Positions 16,455 to 25,139 of a stretch of 64,000 nt of DNA are shown here, piece after piece. Within the stretch, counting starts at the first letter, position 1. Every line of letters starts with the position of its first letter. This stretch comes from Desulfocurvibacter africanus subsp. africanus DSM 2603. Lineage in GTDB: Bacteria > Desulfobacterota > Desulfovibrionia > Desulfovibrionales > Desulfovibrionaceae. The stretch is taken from assembly GCF_000422545.1 (NCBI RefSeq), contig NZ_AULZ01000009.1, forward strand, positions 1-64,000. The letters are read 5' to 3'. The notes beneath the pieces were generated by a model, which had not been told where the DNA came from, did no database searches, and saw nothing but the letters and a program-made list of their open reading frames with translations. A program made the position numbers and the translations under genes.

Positions 16455-18677
16455 ATGCGCAGCCTATTTTCCTGGTTTCGCTCCGGCTCCCGGCCGATTC
16501 ATCTGCTGGCGGGCACCCTGCTCGTGCTCAGTTTGGGCGGACTCTACATCGCCCATCCACCATTCCTTCAGTTCCTCGACTTCAAGCTCTATGACCTGCT
16601 GCTCCGTGGGCAGCCAGCGAAGCCTACGGCGGAACGCGTGGCCATCGTGGATCTGGATGAGCGCAGCCTGGCCGAGTACGGCCAATGGCCCTGGCCGCGC
16701 TACCGCCTGGCTCTGCTCATGGAGCGCATCCGCCAGCAAGGCGCTCTGAGCATCGGCCTGGACATCCTGTTGGCCGAACCCGACAGGACCTCGCCGGCGG
16801 TGCTCAGGCGGGAATTCAAGCGCGACCTGGGCTTGGACGTGGTATTCTCGGGCTTGCCCGAAGCCCTGGAGGACAACGATGCGCTGCTGGCCAGGATTCT
16901 CGGCTCTGGCCCCTATGTGCTCAGTTTCTATTTCGACTTTTCCGATTATGGCCAAAGCGAGCCAGTTACAGCCTCGTCCCTGGGCCTGCCAACTCTGGGG
17001 CTGTCCATCGCCAAGGCTGACGGCGCTTCCGAGCCTGAGGCAACCATGCTCAGGCCTTCGAAGATCATTGCGCCGCTGCCGAAGTTGGCTCAAGCGACAA
17101 GACATTGCGGCTTCTACAACACGTTGACCGATCTCGATGGAACGATCCGCCGCACGCCGCTGCTCATCGCTCACCAGGGAAAATACTATCCCAGCCTGGC
17201 TCTGGCCGTGATCCTGGAAGCGCTCAACGGAGGCACTCCTCTGCTGAAGGTCGGGCAGCTCGGCCCCGAAGGGCTGCGGGTAGCCAAGGGCCTTAACGTG
17301 CCATTGGACCCGCAGGGCAGCTTGCTGGTGAATTACCGGGGACCTGCGCACAGCTTTCCCCATGTCAGCGCCGCGGACGTGCTCGCCGGCACTGCCTCTG
17401 CCGAGGCATTTTCCGGCAAGATCGTGCTCGTGGGCACATCGGCCGCCGGATTGCAGGACTTAAGGACCACGCCTTTCGGACCGGGTTATCCGGGCGTGGA
17501 AGTCCACGCCAATGTGGTGGACAGCATCCTGCAGCAGGACTTTATCCTGCGGCCGGACTGGGCGCCGGGCGTGGAGCTGGCGATCCTGCTGTTCACTGGC
17601 CTGGGCACAGTGCTGCTCATGACCTGCATCGCCTCCAAGTACATGATACTGCCCCTGGGGCTGCTGGGCTGGGCCATCTGGCTCGGCTCCGAGCGGTTGC
17701 TGGCAATCAAGGGCATGTACATTTCCCCGCTCTATTCCTACCTGTCATTTGGATCGAGCTTCGTGCTGCTGACCTTCCTCAAATTCATGCACGAGGAGCG
17801 ACAGCGCCGTTTCCTGCACACGGCCTTCTCACGCTATGTCGCGCCTGCGGTGGTCTCGCGCATCGTCAGCTCGCCGCATTCCTTGTCGCTGCAGGGCGAG
17901 GAGAAGGAAGTCACCATCCTCTTCTCGGACATCCGCTCCTTCACGAGCCTCTCGGAAAAGCTCTCACCGACCCAGGTCAGCGAGTTGCTGCGGGCCTATC
18001 TAACGCCCATGACGCGCATCATCACCAACGAGCTGGGCACCCTCGACAAGTTTATCGGTGACGCCATCATGGCTTTCTGGAATGCGCCTTTGGACGTGCA
18101 GGACCATCCGGCCCGTGCTGTGCGCGCCGCGCAGCGCATGCTCGCGGAGCTCGACACCCTCAACAGGGATTTCGAGCAACGTTTCGGGCTGCGCCTTAGC
18201 ATCGGCATCGGTGTGCACACGGCCACGGTACGCGTGGGCAACATGGGCTCCGACGATCTCTTCGACTACACGGTCATCGGGGATGGCGTGAACTACGCTT
18301 CCAGGCTGGAAGGGCTGACCAAGTTCTACGGCGCGCCCCTGGTCTGCTCCGAAGAGGTCGCCCTGCGTTGCCAGGACAGCTTCGCTTTCCAGGAACTGGA
18401 CAAAGTCAGGGTCAAGGGCAAGCAGAACGCCACGACTATATTCACGGCCATGTCAGGCGACAACGGCGGCCAGGCCCAGGAGAGAGCGCTGCATGCGCGG
18501 GGAATCGGACTGTACCAGGCCCGGGATTTCACTGCGGCGGCGGAGAGCTTCACGACCCTGGCCCTCCTGCAGCCCGAAAAGCGCATCTACCAGATCTACC
18601 TGGAACGCTGTTGCAGCCTGGTCCGGCAGGACGTGCCCGAGGATTGGGACTGTGTATTCATTCATACGGAAAAATAG
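16455..18677 (+). CDS. CHASE2-domain class III adenylyl cyclase
   Basis: 740 residues: one N-terminal membrane helix (about 15-33), an extracytoplasmic CHASE2 sensor domain (about 35-370, with VAIVDLDERSLAEYGQWPWPR), a C-terminal cluster of membrane helices (about 373-440), then a cyclase domain (483-670). Metal-binding aspartates are in FSDI (Asp492) and KFIGDAIMAFW (Asp536); LDKFIGD and DYTVIGDGVNYASRLEG are typical of adenylyl rather than guanylyl cyclases. The last 70 residues look like a TPR-type helical repeat. It should make cAMP in response to an unknown external signal. The glycosyltransferase gene follows after 15 bases. Confidence 0.9.
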   Translation: MRSLFSWFRSGSRPIHLLAGTLLVLSLGGLYIAHPPFLQFLDFKLYDLLLRGQPAKPTAERVAIVDLDERSLAEYGQWPWPRYRLALLMERIRQQGALSIGLDILLAEPDRTSPAVLRREFKRDLGLDVVFSGLPEALEDNDALLARILGSGPYVLSFYFDFSDYGQSEPVTASSLGLPTLGLSIAKADGASEPEATMLRPSKIIAPLPKLAQATRHCGFYNTLTDLDGTIRRTPLLIAHQGKYYPSLALAVILEALNGGTPLLKVGQLGPEGLRVAKGLNVPLDPQGSLLVNYRGPAHSFPHVSAADVLAGTASAEAFSGKIVLVGTSAAGLQDLRTTPFGPGYPGVEVHANVVDSILQQDFILRPDWAPGVELAILLFTGLGTVLLMTCIASKYMILPLGLLGWAIWLGSERLLAIKGMYISPLYSYLSFGSSFVLLTFLKFMHEERQRRFLHTAFSRYVAPAVVSRIVSSPHSLSLQGEEKEVTILFSDIRSFTSLSEKLSPTQVSELLRAYLTPMTRIITNELGTLDKFIGDAIMAFWNAPLDVQDHPARAVRAAQRMLAELDTLNRDFEQRFGLRLSIGIGVHTATVRVGNMGSDDLFDYTVIGDGVNYASRLEGLTKFYGAPLVCSEEVALRCQDSFAFQELDKVRVKGKQNATTIFTAMSGDNGGQAQERALHARGIGLYQARDFTAAAESFTTLALLQPEKRIYQIYLERCCSLVRQDVPEDWDCVFIHTEK

Positions 18678-18692
18678 ACTGCGAAGTGCGCC

Positions 18693-19973
18693 ATGCGTGT
18701 CCTGTTCATACACCCGAACTTTCCGGCCCAATTCAGGTATCTGGCCGCAGCCTTTGGCAGCAATCCGGCCAATCGGGTGGTCTTCGCCACGCGCAACGCA
18801 CGCCCCGAATGGGTCATTCCGGGCGTGCGGAAACTGCTCATCCCGGCAACCGCAGGCGTGGGCAAGGACTTCCCCCAAGTGCATCCCTTCGCCCGCGGCT
18901 TCGAGAATGCCGTGCGCAACGGCGAAGATACGGCGCGCGCCCTAAGCGGACTCAAGGCTGAAGGATTCGTTCCGGATATCATCTACGGCCACTCGGGTTG
19001 GGGCATGACCCTGTTCCTCAAGGACATCTTTCCAAGCTCGGCGTTCCTGGCCTATTGCGAGTGGTTCTACCGAGCCCACGGCTCGGACGTGGACTTCGAT
19101 CCCGCGCAGCCGCCAAACTGGAGCACCACGGCCGCGGTGCGCGCCAAAAACGCCTCCATCCTGCTGGACCTTGAGAGCTGCGACATGGGCTGCTCGCCCA
19201 CGGCTTGGCAGCGCGCACAGTTCCCGCGCGAATTCCAGCCCAAGCTCGCGTGCATCCACGACGGCATCGACACGGATTATTTCTGCCCGGCGGTTGAAAA
19301 CGAAGGTCCGCTGGAGCTTCCGGGCCTGGATTTGTCCGCTGCCCGAGAGATCGTGACCTACGCCACCAGGGGCATGGAACCCTATCGTGGATTTCCGCAA
19401 TTCATGGAGGCTGCCGCCCTGCTGCTCAAGGAGCGGCCAGGCTGCCACATCGTGGTCGCGGGCGAAGACCGGGTCTGTTACAGCAAACCCCTGCCCGCCG
19501 GCCAGAGCTACAAGCAGCAGGCCCTGGATCGGCTGGATCTGGACACATCCAGGCTGCACTTTCCCGGAGCATTGCCCTATGGCCGGTACAGGCGTCTCCT
19601 GCAGGCCTCGGATGTCCACGTCTACCTGACGCGGCCCTTCGTGCTGTCCTGGTCGCTGCTGGAGGCCATGTCCTGCGGCTGCCTGGTAGTGGCCTCGGAC
19701 ACACAGCCCGTGCGCGAGGTACTGCGCCATGACGTAAACGGTCTGCTGACGCCCTTCTTCTCGCCCGAACAGCTGGCTGCGACCGTGAGCCAGGCCCTGG
19801 AGCGCAAGGCAGAGCTGCGGCCGCTACGCGAAAGTGCCAGAGAGACCATTGAACAACGCTTCGCCCTTAAGCGGCTCATGCCCGCGCACCTGGACCTCAT
19901 GCGGGTCGTGCTCGGAAACCGCAAGCCTGAGGCCAAAGCTAGCGTATCTGTTCGCCCCCCCTCGCCAGCCTGA
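18693..19973 (+). CDS. Glycosyltransferase family 4 protein
   Basis: 426 residues with two Rossmann halves (GT-B). The N-terminus MRVLFIHPNFPAQFRYLA and a C-terminal donor-binding region with RPFVLSWSLLEAMSCGCLVVASDTQPVREV match GT4 enzymes; the Glu in LLEAMSCG is in the E-x7-E region. No membrane segment. It could add sugars to polysaccharide, lipopolysaccharide or protein; acceptor unknown. Only 15 bases separate it from the cyclase, so they are probably co-transcribed. Confidence 0.82.
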   Translation: MRVLFIHPNFPAQFRYLAAAFGSNPANRVVFATRNARPEWVIPGVRKLLIPATAGVGKDFPQVHPFARGFENAVRNGEDTARALSGLKAEGFVPDIIYGHSGWGMTLFLKDIFPSSAFLAYCEWFYRAHGSDVDFDPAQPPNWSTTAAVRAKNASILLDLESCDMGCSPTAWQRAQFPREFQPKLACIHDGIDTDYFCPAVENEGPLELPGLDLSAAREIVTYATRGMEPYRGFPQFMEAAALLLKERPGCHIVVAGEDRVCYSKPLPAGQSYKQQALDRLDLDTSRLHFPGALPYGRYRRLLQASDVHVYLTRPFVLSWSLLEAMSCGCLVVASDTQPVREVLRHDVNGLLTPFFSPEQLAATVSQALERKAELRPLRESARETIEQRFALKRLMPAHLDLMRVVLGNRKPEAKASVSVRPPSPA

Positions 19974-20046
19974 TGGCCTAACCAGAAATATCCGGCTTGT
20001 TCTTGTCGCACAGGTACGGTCTTGCTGACGATATGCGGCCGAAAGG

Positions 20047-20086
20047 TTGACCGTATCAGGCTTTGTGTTTACCTGAGTACAGGTAA
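20047..20086 (+). promoter_or_regulatory. Candidate promoter with overlapping perfect palindrome
   Basis: TTGACC (20047-20052), 17-base spacer, TACCTG (20070-20075). The -10 is overlapped by a perfect inverted repeat TTACCTG-AGTA-CAGGTAA (20069-20086). The weak -10 alone would not persuade; the palindrome in operator position makes a regulated promoter for the gene at 20193 plausible. Confidence 0.4.
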
Positions 20087-20192
20087 GTCCAACAATCTCA
20101 ACTGGTCCAAGCGGTCGCAGGTTGCATGGCGGGCTACCTCCTCGACGAGGAATGTACTGTCGATAATCGAGGAACTTTGTAGGGGTATCCGC

Positions 20193-21011
20193 ATGCATGT
20201 GCGTTTCTGGGGTGTCCGCGGCTCCATACCGGTCTCAGGTAAAGCCTACACCCGTTTCGGAGGAGACAGCGCTTGCCTGGAAGTCCGCGGCAGCCGAGGG
20301 AGCGTCATCATCGACGCCGGCACAGGCCTGCGCGGACTGGGTAATGCCCTGTCCGCCGGCGAGCCCCAGCCCATTCATCTACTGCTGACCCACTTCCATT
20401 GGGACCACATCCTGGGGCTGCTCTTCTTCAAGCCGCTCTACGATGACCGCTTCCGCATAACCATCCACGGGCCGCTGCCAGCTGAAGAAACGCAAGCGAC
20501 ACTTGCCGCGCTCATGCGCCAGCCGTATTTTCCCGTTCCGTTCGCCTCTGTGCAGGCGAGACTGTCCTTCGCACACTTGCGCGAAGCCGAGACCGTGGCC
20601 GGCTTCAATGTCGAAGCCATTCCCTTGAGCCATCCCTCGCCCGGACAGGGATACGCTCTCGAGGACGAAAGCGGCCGGCTGGTATTTCTGACGGACAATG
20701 AACTCGATGGGGAGCCCGCTTTGGATCGTTACGCGGCCTTTGCCCAAAACGCGTCGCTGCTGGTGCACGATGCCGAGTACGCCGAGTCCGAATACGCCCT
20801 GCGCAAGGGCTGGGGTCATTCAAGCCAGGAGCGCGCCTTGGAGCTGGCACTCAGGGCCGGAGCAAGGCGCTTGGCCCTGTATCACCACAATCAGGATCGA
20901 ACGGATGCCGAGGTCCTGGCCATGGAACGACAATGCCGCGAAAAGGCCGCACTCGCCGCGCCCGACCTGGATTGCTTTGCTGCGGCCCAGGACATGGAAG
21001 TAGAGTTTTAG
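20193..21011 (+). CDS. Metallo-beta-lactamase-fold hydrolase
   Basis: 272 residues from the ATG at 20193, where similarity to the family begins (MHVRFWGVRGSIPV); upstream codons in the longer frame are not conserved in style. The metal site THFHWDH lies at about 66-72, with further ligands in VHDAEYAESEY and GHSS. The RFWGVRGSIP start is characteristic of a phosphodiesterase-like subgroup (cyclic-nucleotide PDE/RNase Z-like), whose substrates are mostly untested. It lies near a cAMP-forming enzyme, so a cyclic-nucleotide substrate is a tempting but unproven idea. Confidence 0.82.
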   Translation: MHVRFWGVRGSIPVSGKAYTRFGGDSACLEVRGSRGSVIIDAGTGLRGLGNALSAGEPQPIHLLLTHFHWDHILGLLFFKPLYDDRFRITIHGPLPAEETQATLAALMRQPYFPVPFASVQARLSFAHLREAETVAGFNVEAIPLSHPSPGQGYALEDESGRLVFLTDNELDGEPALDRYAAFAQNASLLVHDAEYAESEYALRKGWGHSSQERALELALRAGARRLALYHHNQDRTDAEVLAMERQCREKAALAAPDLDCFAAAQDMEVEF

Positions 21012-21161
21012 CTAACTTCGGACAGATGAACGCAGGCTATCCAAAGTTTGAAAGCTGGAGTGGTTTGCGCGTCCCAATCGAGCCCTGCATAATCACAGGC
21101 TGACGAGACATTTGGCCAAGCGCAGCCTGTCTTGCCCAGCCTTTTGCTTCGGAGGAACCCG

Positions 21162-22184
21162 ATGCCCCCGCCGTCACGGCTCCAGGACCTACCGCCCAAG
21201 GCCGCCCGTTTCTGCCTGCGCGTGGAGCGCTTCATACGCAAGGACCTGGACCTTGACCTGAAAGGCAAGCGCTTGTTGGTTGCTCTGTCTGGAGGCGCGG
21301 ACTCTACGGCCCTGCTCTATTGCCTGCGGTACCTCGCCCCGCGCATGTGCATAAGCCTTTTGGCCGCGCACGTGGACCACGGTTTGCGGCCCGAGTCGGG
21401 CCAGGATGCGGCCTTCTGCCGCGAACTGTGCGCTGCCCAGGATGTGCCGCTGCATGAAGCAAAACTGGACGTGTCCGGGCTCGCCAGGCAAAACGGCACG
21501 GGCATCGAGGAAGCCGGCCGCCAGGCGCGCTATGGCTTCTTCCAAAAAGCTTTGGCCGAACAGAACGCCGACCTGCTGCTCACGGCGCACCATCTTAATG
21601 ATCTGGCCGAAGACGCGCTCATGCGGCTCATCCGCGGCACAGGCTGGCCAGAGTTGGCCGGCATGCCGGCATATGATCCGCAGCGCAATCTGCTGCGTCC
21701 CTTGCTGCTCACGCCCGGCACGAATCTGCGCGAATTCTTGAGCAATATCGGCGCGTCCTGGCGCGAAGACCCGAGCAACACCGACCCGGCTTTCCTGCGC
21801 AACCGGGTCCGGCTGGATATTCTGCCGCTCTTCCTGCGTGAGAACCCGAATTTTCTGGAGTCCATGGCTCGCCTGTGGCGCATCGCCGAACTCGACCGCC
21901 AGTTCTTGCTTGAATTCAAGACAAAACTGGACATCCATTACGAAGCGGGAAGGAACCAATTCAGCGTGCCCTTGGACGCGCTTCTTGCGCTGCACCCGGC
22001 CATGCGACTGCGGATCTACAAAGCTCTGCTTGATGGGCTGGCTTCCGGTCAGGTGCTCTGGAAAAATCTGTTGCGGCTGGACGAGGCGGTTCTCGCCCGG
22101 CGGTCAGGTTCACGCGTACAGTTTCCCGGCGGCAAGCAAGCATGCCTGGAGCGAAGTGTCCTGCGCTTCTGCGCCGCGCCTTGA
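21162..22184 (+). CDS. tilS: tRNA(Ile)-lysidine synthase
   Basis: 340 residues from the ATG at 21162, which has a GGAGG site 6 bases upstream. The PP-loop SGGADST is at residues 43-49, followed by AAHVDHGLRPES and LTAHHLNDLAEDALMRLIRGTG, all TilS signatures. It joins lysine to C34 of the CAU-anticodon isoleucine tRNA so that it reads AUA. The protein is shorter than E. coli TilS; the C-terminal domain is reduced. The spelling HLNDLAED replaces the usual HxxDDxxET, so one acidic residue of the motif differs. Confidence 0.9.
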   Translation: MPPPSRLQDLPPKAARFCLRVERFIRKDLDLDLKGKRLLVALSGGADSTALLYCLRYLAPRMCISLLAAHVDHGLRPESGQDAAFCRELCAAQDVPLHEAKLDVSGLARQNGTGIEEAGRQARYGFFQKALAEQNADLLLTAHHLNDLAEDALMRLIRGTGWPELAGMPAYDPQRNLLRPLLLTPGTNLREFLSNIGASWREDPSNTDPAFLRNRVRLDILPLFLRENPNFLESMARLWRIAELDRQFLLEFKTKLDIHYEAGRNQFSVPLDALLALHPAMRLRIYKALLDGLASGQVLWKNLLRLDEAVLARRSGSRVQFPGGKQACLERSVLRFCAAP

Positions 22185-22593
22185 TGGAATCAGTTCGAGA
22201 GAATTTCTGCTAAACAACATGCTCTGTCCGTATCCTTGGCCTAGCATCGAAGCATCTCGCTACTGCGGAACATCACAGCACTTCGCGGCAAACCGCACGA
22301 GCAGAACTCATGAATTATCTGGCCTCTGCCAGTGTGAAGCAACCTGGCTTGAAAGTTATGGAACTCTAACTTGTCTCGACTTCGACGCATACTCCATTCA
22401 ATGCTGCACCGGACAATATGGAATTGCCCGCCAACCTCACGAACGACCGTGCCAGCGCGACGGTCGCCGCCCTTTCTTATGCAGACCACTGACCTTCGTA
22501 ACGCTTCTCTGCCCCTGCCGCTTTCGCTCTGCCGAGGCTAAGGGCCTTATTATGATTGATACTGTCGAATCATGCTAACAACAAGTTCCTACA
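22185..22593. other. Intergenic region, nothing recognised
   Basis: About 400 bases between tilS and the adk promoter. No gene with a ribosome binding site, no repeat and no convincing hairpin terminator was found; unsupported open frames run through it on both strands. Confidence 0.4.
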
Positions 22594-22622
22594 TTGACAG
22601 GTCTGGACCGAGAGGATAAAAG
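22594..22622 (+). promoter_or_regulatory. adk promoter
   Basis: Perfect -35 TTGACA (22594-22599), 17-base spacer, TAAAAG (22617-22622), 32 bases before the start codon. The best sigma70 match of the central region. Confidence 0.7.
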
Positions 22623-22654
22623 CTTGTGAAATTTGAAACAATAGGAGGCCTTTC

Positions 22655-23326
22655 GTGAATATCCTTATTTTTGGACCTAATGGAAGCGGTAAGGGCACTC
22701 AGGGCTCTCTTGTGAAGCAAAAGTACGATCTCGATCACATTGAGTCCGGCGCCATTTTCCGCAAGCACATCGGAGGCGGAACCGAGCTTGGCAAGAAGGC
22801 CAAGGCCTTCATCGACCGCGGCGAGCTGGTTCCCGACGACATCACGATCCCCATGGTTCTCGATGTGCTCAAGAGCTCCAGCAAGAACGGCTGGCTGCTC
22901 GACGGCTTCCCCCGCTCTATCGTCCAGGCCGAAAAGCTTTTTGAAGCCCTCAAGAAGGACAACGTCAAGCTCGACTACGTCATTGAGATCCTTCTGCCGC
23001 GCGAAGTGGCCAAGAACCGCATCATGGGCCGCCGTCTGTGCGAGAACGATCCCAACCACCCGAACAACATCTTTATCGACGCCATCAAGCCCAACGGCGA
23101 CAAGTGCCGTGTCTGCGGCGGCGCCCTCAAGTCCCGTTCCGACGACCAGGACGAGGAAGCCATCGGCAAGCGCCACGACATCTACTACGACACCAAGACC
23201 GGCACCCTGGCTGCAGCATATTTCTTCAAGGACAAGTGCGCCACGAGCGGCTGCAAGTACATTGAACTCCAGGGCGAAGGCAGCATCGACTCCATTAAAA
23301 AGACGCTGCTTTCCCAGTTGGATTAA
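22655..23326 (+). CDS. adk: Adenylate kinase with metal-binding LID
   Basis: 223 residues, starting with GTG behind a GGAGG site. The P-loop GPNGSGKGT is at 7-15 and the NMP-binding DGFPRS near 83-88. The LID carries Cys129-X5-His135-X15-Cys151-X2-Cys154, the exact ligand spacing reported for the Zn/Co/Fe-binding adenylate kinase of Desulfovibrio gigas. It interconverts ATP, ADP and AMP; in sulfate reducers this recovers AMP released when sulfate is activated to APS. It is monocistronic, with its own promoter and terminator. Confidence 0.96.
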   Translation: MNILIFGPNGSGKGTQGSLVKQKYDLDHIESGAIFRKHIGGGTELGKKAKAFIDRGELVPDDITIPMVLDVLKSSSKNGWLLDGFPRSIVQAEKLFEALKKDNVKLDYVIEILLPREVAKNRIMGRRLCENDPNHPNNIFIDAIKPNGDKCRVCGGALKSRSDDQDEEAIGKRHDIYYDTKTGTLAAAYFFKDKCATSGCKYIELQGEGSIDSIKKTLLSQLD

Positions 23327-23346
23327 GCACACCATCCTCCATATAC

Positions 23347-23374
23347 GAAGGGAGAGCCGCAAGGCTCTCCCTTC
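23347..23374 (+). terminator. adk terminator
   Basis: Perfect 12-bp stem GAAGGGAGAGCC/GGCTCTCCCTTC with a GCAA tetraloop, followed by TCGCTTTTCC, 20 bases after the adk stop. Confidence 0.85.
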
Positions 23375-23466
23375 TCGCTTTTCCACAACACCTCCTTAAC
23401 ACTTCCTTTTTTCTCCCGGCAAGGATATGTCCCGCCTTGCATCGAACCCACGCAAGGAGTAAGAGC

Positions 23467-23976
23467 ATGGCTGCGTATCCCCACTGGCCTATCCTGGTTC
23501 GTTATCCGCAGATCCTGGAACTCATCCATCCAGTGGACCACGCCGACATCAAGATCGTCGAGTCGACCAAGCCTCTCAGACCTTTCGTGGCTGCCATGTT
23601 CTCCTACTCGCCGGCTTGGGTACGCATGCTCTTTGCGGTAAGAATTGTGCTGGCCTGGCTAATGAGGCTTGAAAATCCGTCGGGTGACCGCCGTGCGTTG
23701 ACTGCCGAGGACGTGCCCATGCAGGTTAATGGCCGGCTGCGGTTCTTCAGCGTAGTCCTGGCCAAGGCGAACGAGTACTGGCTGGCCGAAGCCGCCGACG
23801 GACATCTGCGCGGCATTCTGGGGGTCGCTTCGGAGCCGCTGCCCCAAGGGCGCTGGCGCCATCACGTTATGACCTTGGTCAGCTACCGGGACCAGCGCGG
23901 GCCCATCTACTTTAACCTCATCCGCCCCTTCCACCATCTTCTCGTGTGGGCCATGGCCAGGGCTGGGGCGCGCTGA
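23467..23976 (+). CDS. DUF2867-family protein
   Basis: 169 residues from the ATG at 23467, which has an AAGGAG site upstream. The pattern FFSVVLAKANEYWLAEAADGHLRGIL and the C-terminal YFNLIRPFHHLLV match the DUF2867 family, a helix-grip-type fold of unknown function. It ends 14 bases before the ferredoxin-nitroreductase gene, so the two are likely co-expressed. Confidence 0.75.
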   Translation: MAAYPHWPILVRYPQILELIHPVDHADIKIVESTKPLRPFVAAMFSYSPAWVRMLFAVRIVLAWLMRLENPSGDRRALTAEDVPMQVNGRLRFFSVVLAKANEYWLAEAADGHLRGILGVASEPLPQGRWRHHVMTLVSYRDQRGPIYFNLIRPFHHLLVWAMARAGAR

Positions 23977-23990
23977 ATACGGATAAAAAC

Positions 23991-24809
23991 ATGCCAAGCA
24001 TCCACATCGACTACAGCCGCTGCGTGGGCGACGGCATTTGCGCCGAAATCTGTCCACTTAAGCTGTACAGAATGGAAGACAACAAGCCCCAGCTTCTTAA
24101 GGGCGCAGGCGCATTCTGCATCGCCTGCGGTCACTGCGTGGCCGCCTGCCCCAAGGGCGCCATTGCCCTGGAAGGCATGACCCCCGACGACTGCACTCCT
24201 GTTGAGCCGGGTCTACGCATCAGTGCGGATGCTGCCGAACACTTTCTCATGCGTCGGCGATCGACCCGCGCCTACAAGCCCGCGCCCGTTGCGCGCCATG
24301 TGCTGGAAGAAGTTCTGGACCTCTCCCGCTGGGCCCCATCGGCCAGCAATCGGCAGCCCGTGAAATGGATCATGTTCGAGAAGCCGGAGGAGGTCAGGAA
24401 GGTCGCCGAGCTGGTCATCCACTGGATGAAGGACATGATGGCCCAGGATATGGAAGCTGCCAAGAAACAGCGCCTGCCGGGCCTGGTGTCCTTATTCATG
24501 GCTGGACAAGATATGATCTGCCGCGGAGCGCCGCACCTGCTCCTGGCTCATGCCCCGGCCGACGTGCCCTTCATGGCTCAGGACTGTACCGCTGCCATCA
24601 CATATGTCGAGCTGGCAGCTTTGGCGCACGATCTGGGCACCTGTTGGGCCGGTTATGTCACCTGGGCTGCCAACAACTCTGCCGAGTTGCGCACGCTCCT
24701 GGAGTTGCCTGAAGAGGATCAGGTCTACGGCGCCATCCTGCTGGGTTACCCCAAATATCGTTATAGCCGCATACCGGAACGCTTTGCGCCCAGTGTGCGC
24801 TGGCGCTAA
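23991..24809 (+). CDS. Nitroreductase-family protein with N-terminal ferredoxin domain
   Basis: 272 residues. Residues 1-62 form a two-cluster ferredoxin module. The second cluster has the full CIACGHCVAACP motif; the first reads C11-V-G-D14-G-I-C17-x3-C21-P, with Asp where the second Cys should be. This substitution is known from D. africanus ferredoxin III and Pyrococcus furiosus ferredoxin, where the site holds a [3Fe-4S] or a labile [4Fe-4S] cluster. The rest is an FMN nitroreductase domain (RRRSTRAYKPAP, WAPSASNRQP). Electrons probably pass from the clusters to FMN and an unknown acceptor. Start at 23991 is set by the ferredoxin fold. Confidence 0.9.
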   Translation: MPSIHIDYSRCVGDGICAEICPLKLYRMEDNKPQLLKGAGAFCIACGHCVAACPKGAIALEGMTPDDCTPVEPGLRISADAAEHFLMRRRSTRAYKPAPVARHVLEEVLDLSRWAPSASNRQPVKWIMFEKPEEVRKVAELVIHWMKDMMAQDMEAAKKQRLPGLVSLFMAGQDMICRGAPHLLLAHAPADVPFMAQDCTAAITYVELAALAHDLGTCWAGYVTWAANNSAELRTLLELPEEDQVYGAILLGYPKYRYSRIPERFAPSVRWR

Positions 24810-24877
24810 AGTACTCTGCCAAGACAATGAATTGCAGTGAACGGTGCGTTGCTCTCTGCATAAAGCCCTCATAGTTT

Positions 24878-24989
24878 TAAAGCAGATTGCATTTGAAATG
24901 GGGGTCCAGGGGAATCATTTCCCTGGTGGGAGGGTCTGGGAGGGCAAAGCCCTGCCCAGTTTCTGCCAGCTCTTGTGCAAAATGCTCTA
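24878..24989. repeat. Relative of the 128-bp repeat, variant interior (F)
   Basis: Starts TAAAGCAGATTGCATTTGAA and ends GCAAAATGCTCTA, sharing both termini with the 128-bp repeats, but the interior differs (CCAGGGGAATCATTTCCCTGG hairpin, then GGGAGGG runs). It sits between the convergent nitroreductase and metG genes. Confidence 0.6.
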
Positions 24990-25016
24990 AGCAAACGGCC
25001 ATAGACTGTTCAAAAT

Positions 25017-25052
25017 GAAGCGGCTGCGGGTTTGATAACCCGCAGCCGCTTC
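25017..25052. terminator. Bidirectional terminator between nitroreductase and metG
   Basis: Perfect 16-bp stem GAAGCGGCTGCGGGTT/AACCCGCAGCCGCTTC with a 4-base loop, placed between convergent genes. It is flanked by a short AAAA/TTTT on the metG side and TTC-rich sequence on the other. Confidence 0.75.
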
Positions 25053-25139
25053 CTGCTTCTCGTATTTCTGCAGGAGTGTCGCACTTCAGCCTGAAAGGCC
25101 AGGCTTGATCAAGTTCGGTTTTGGTTTGACTCTACGTGC

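Noticed and set aside
25017-25052. Riboswitch or T-box upstream of metG
   Set aside because: The hairpin is downstream of metG, between convergent genes, so it is a terminator. The true metG leader (27123-27319) shows no T-box or SAM-riboswitch motif.
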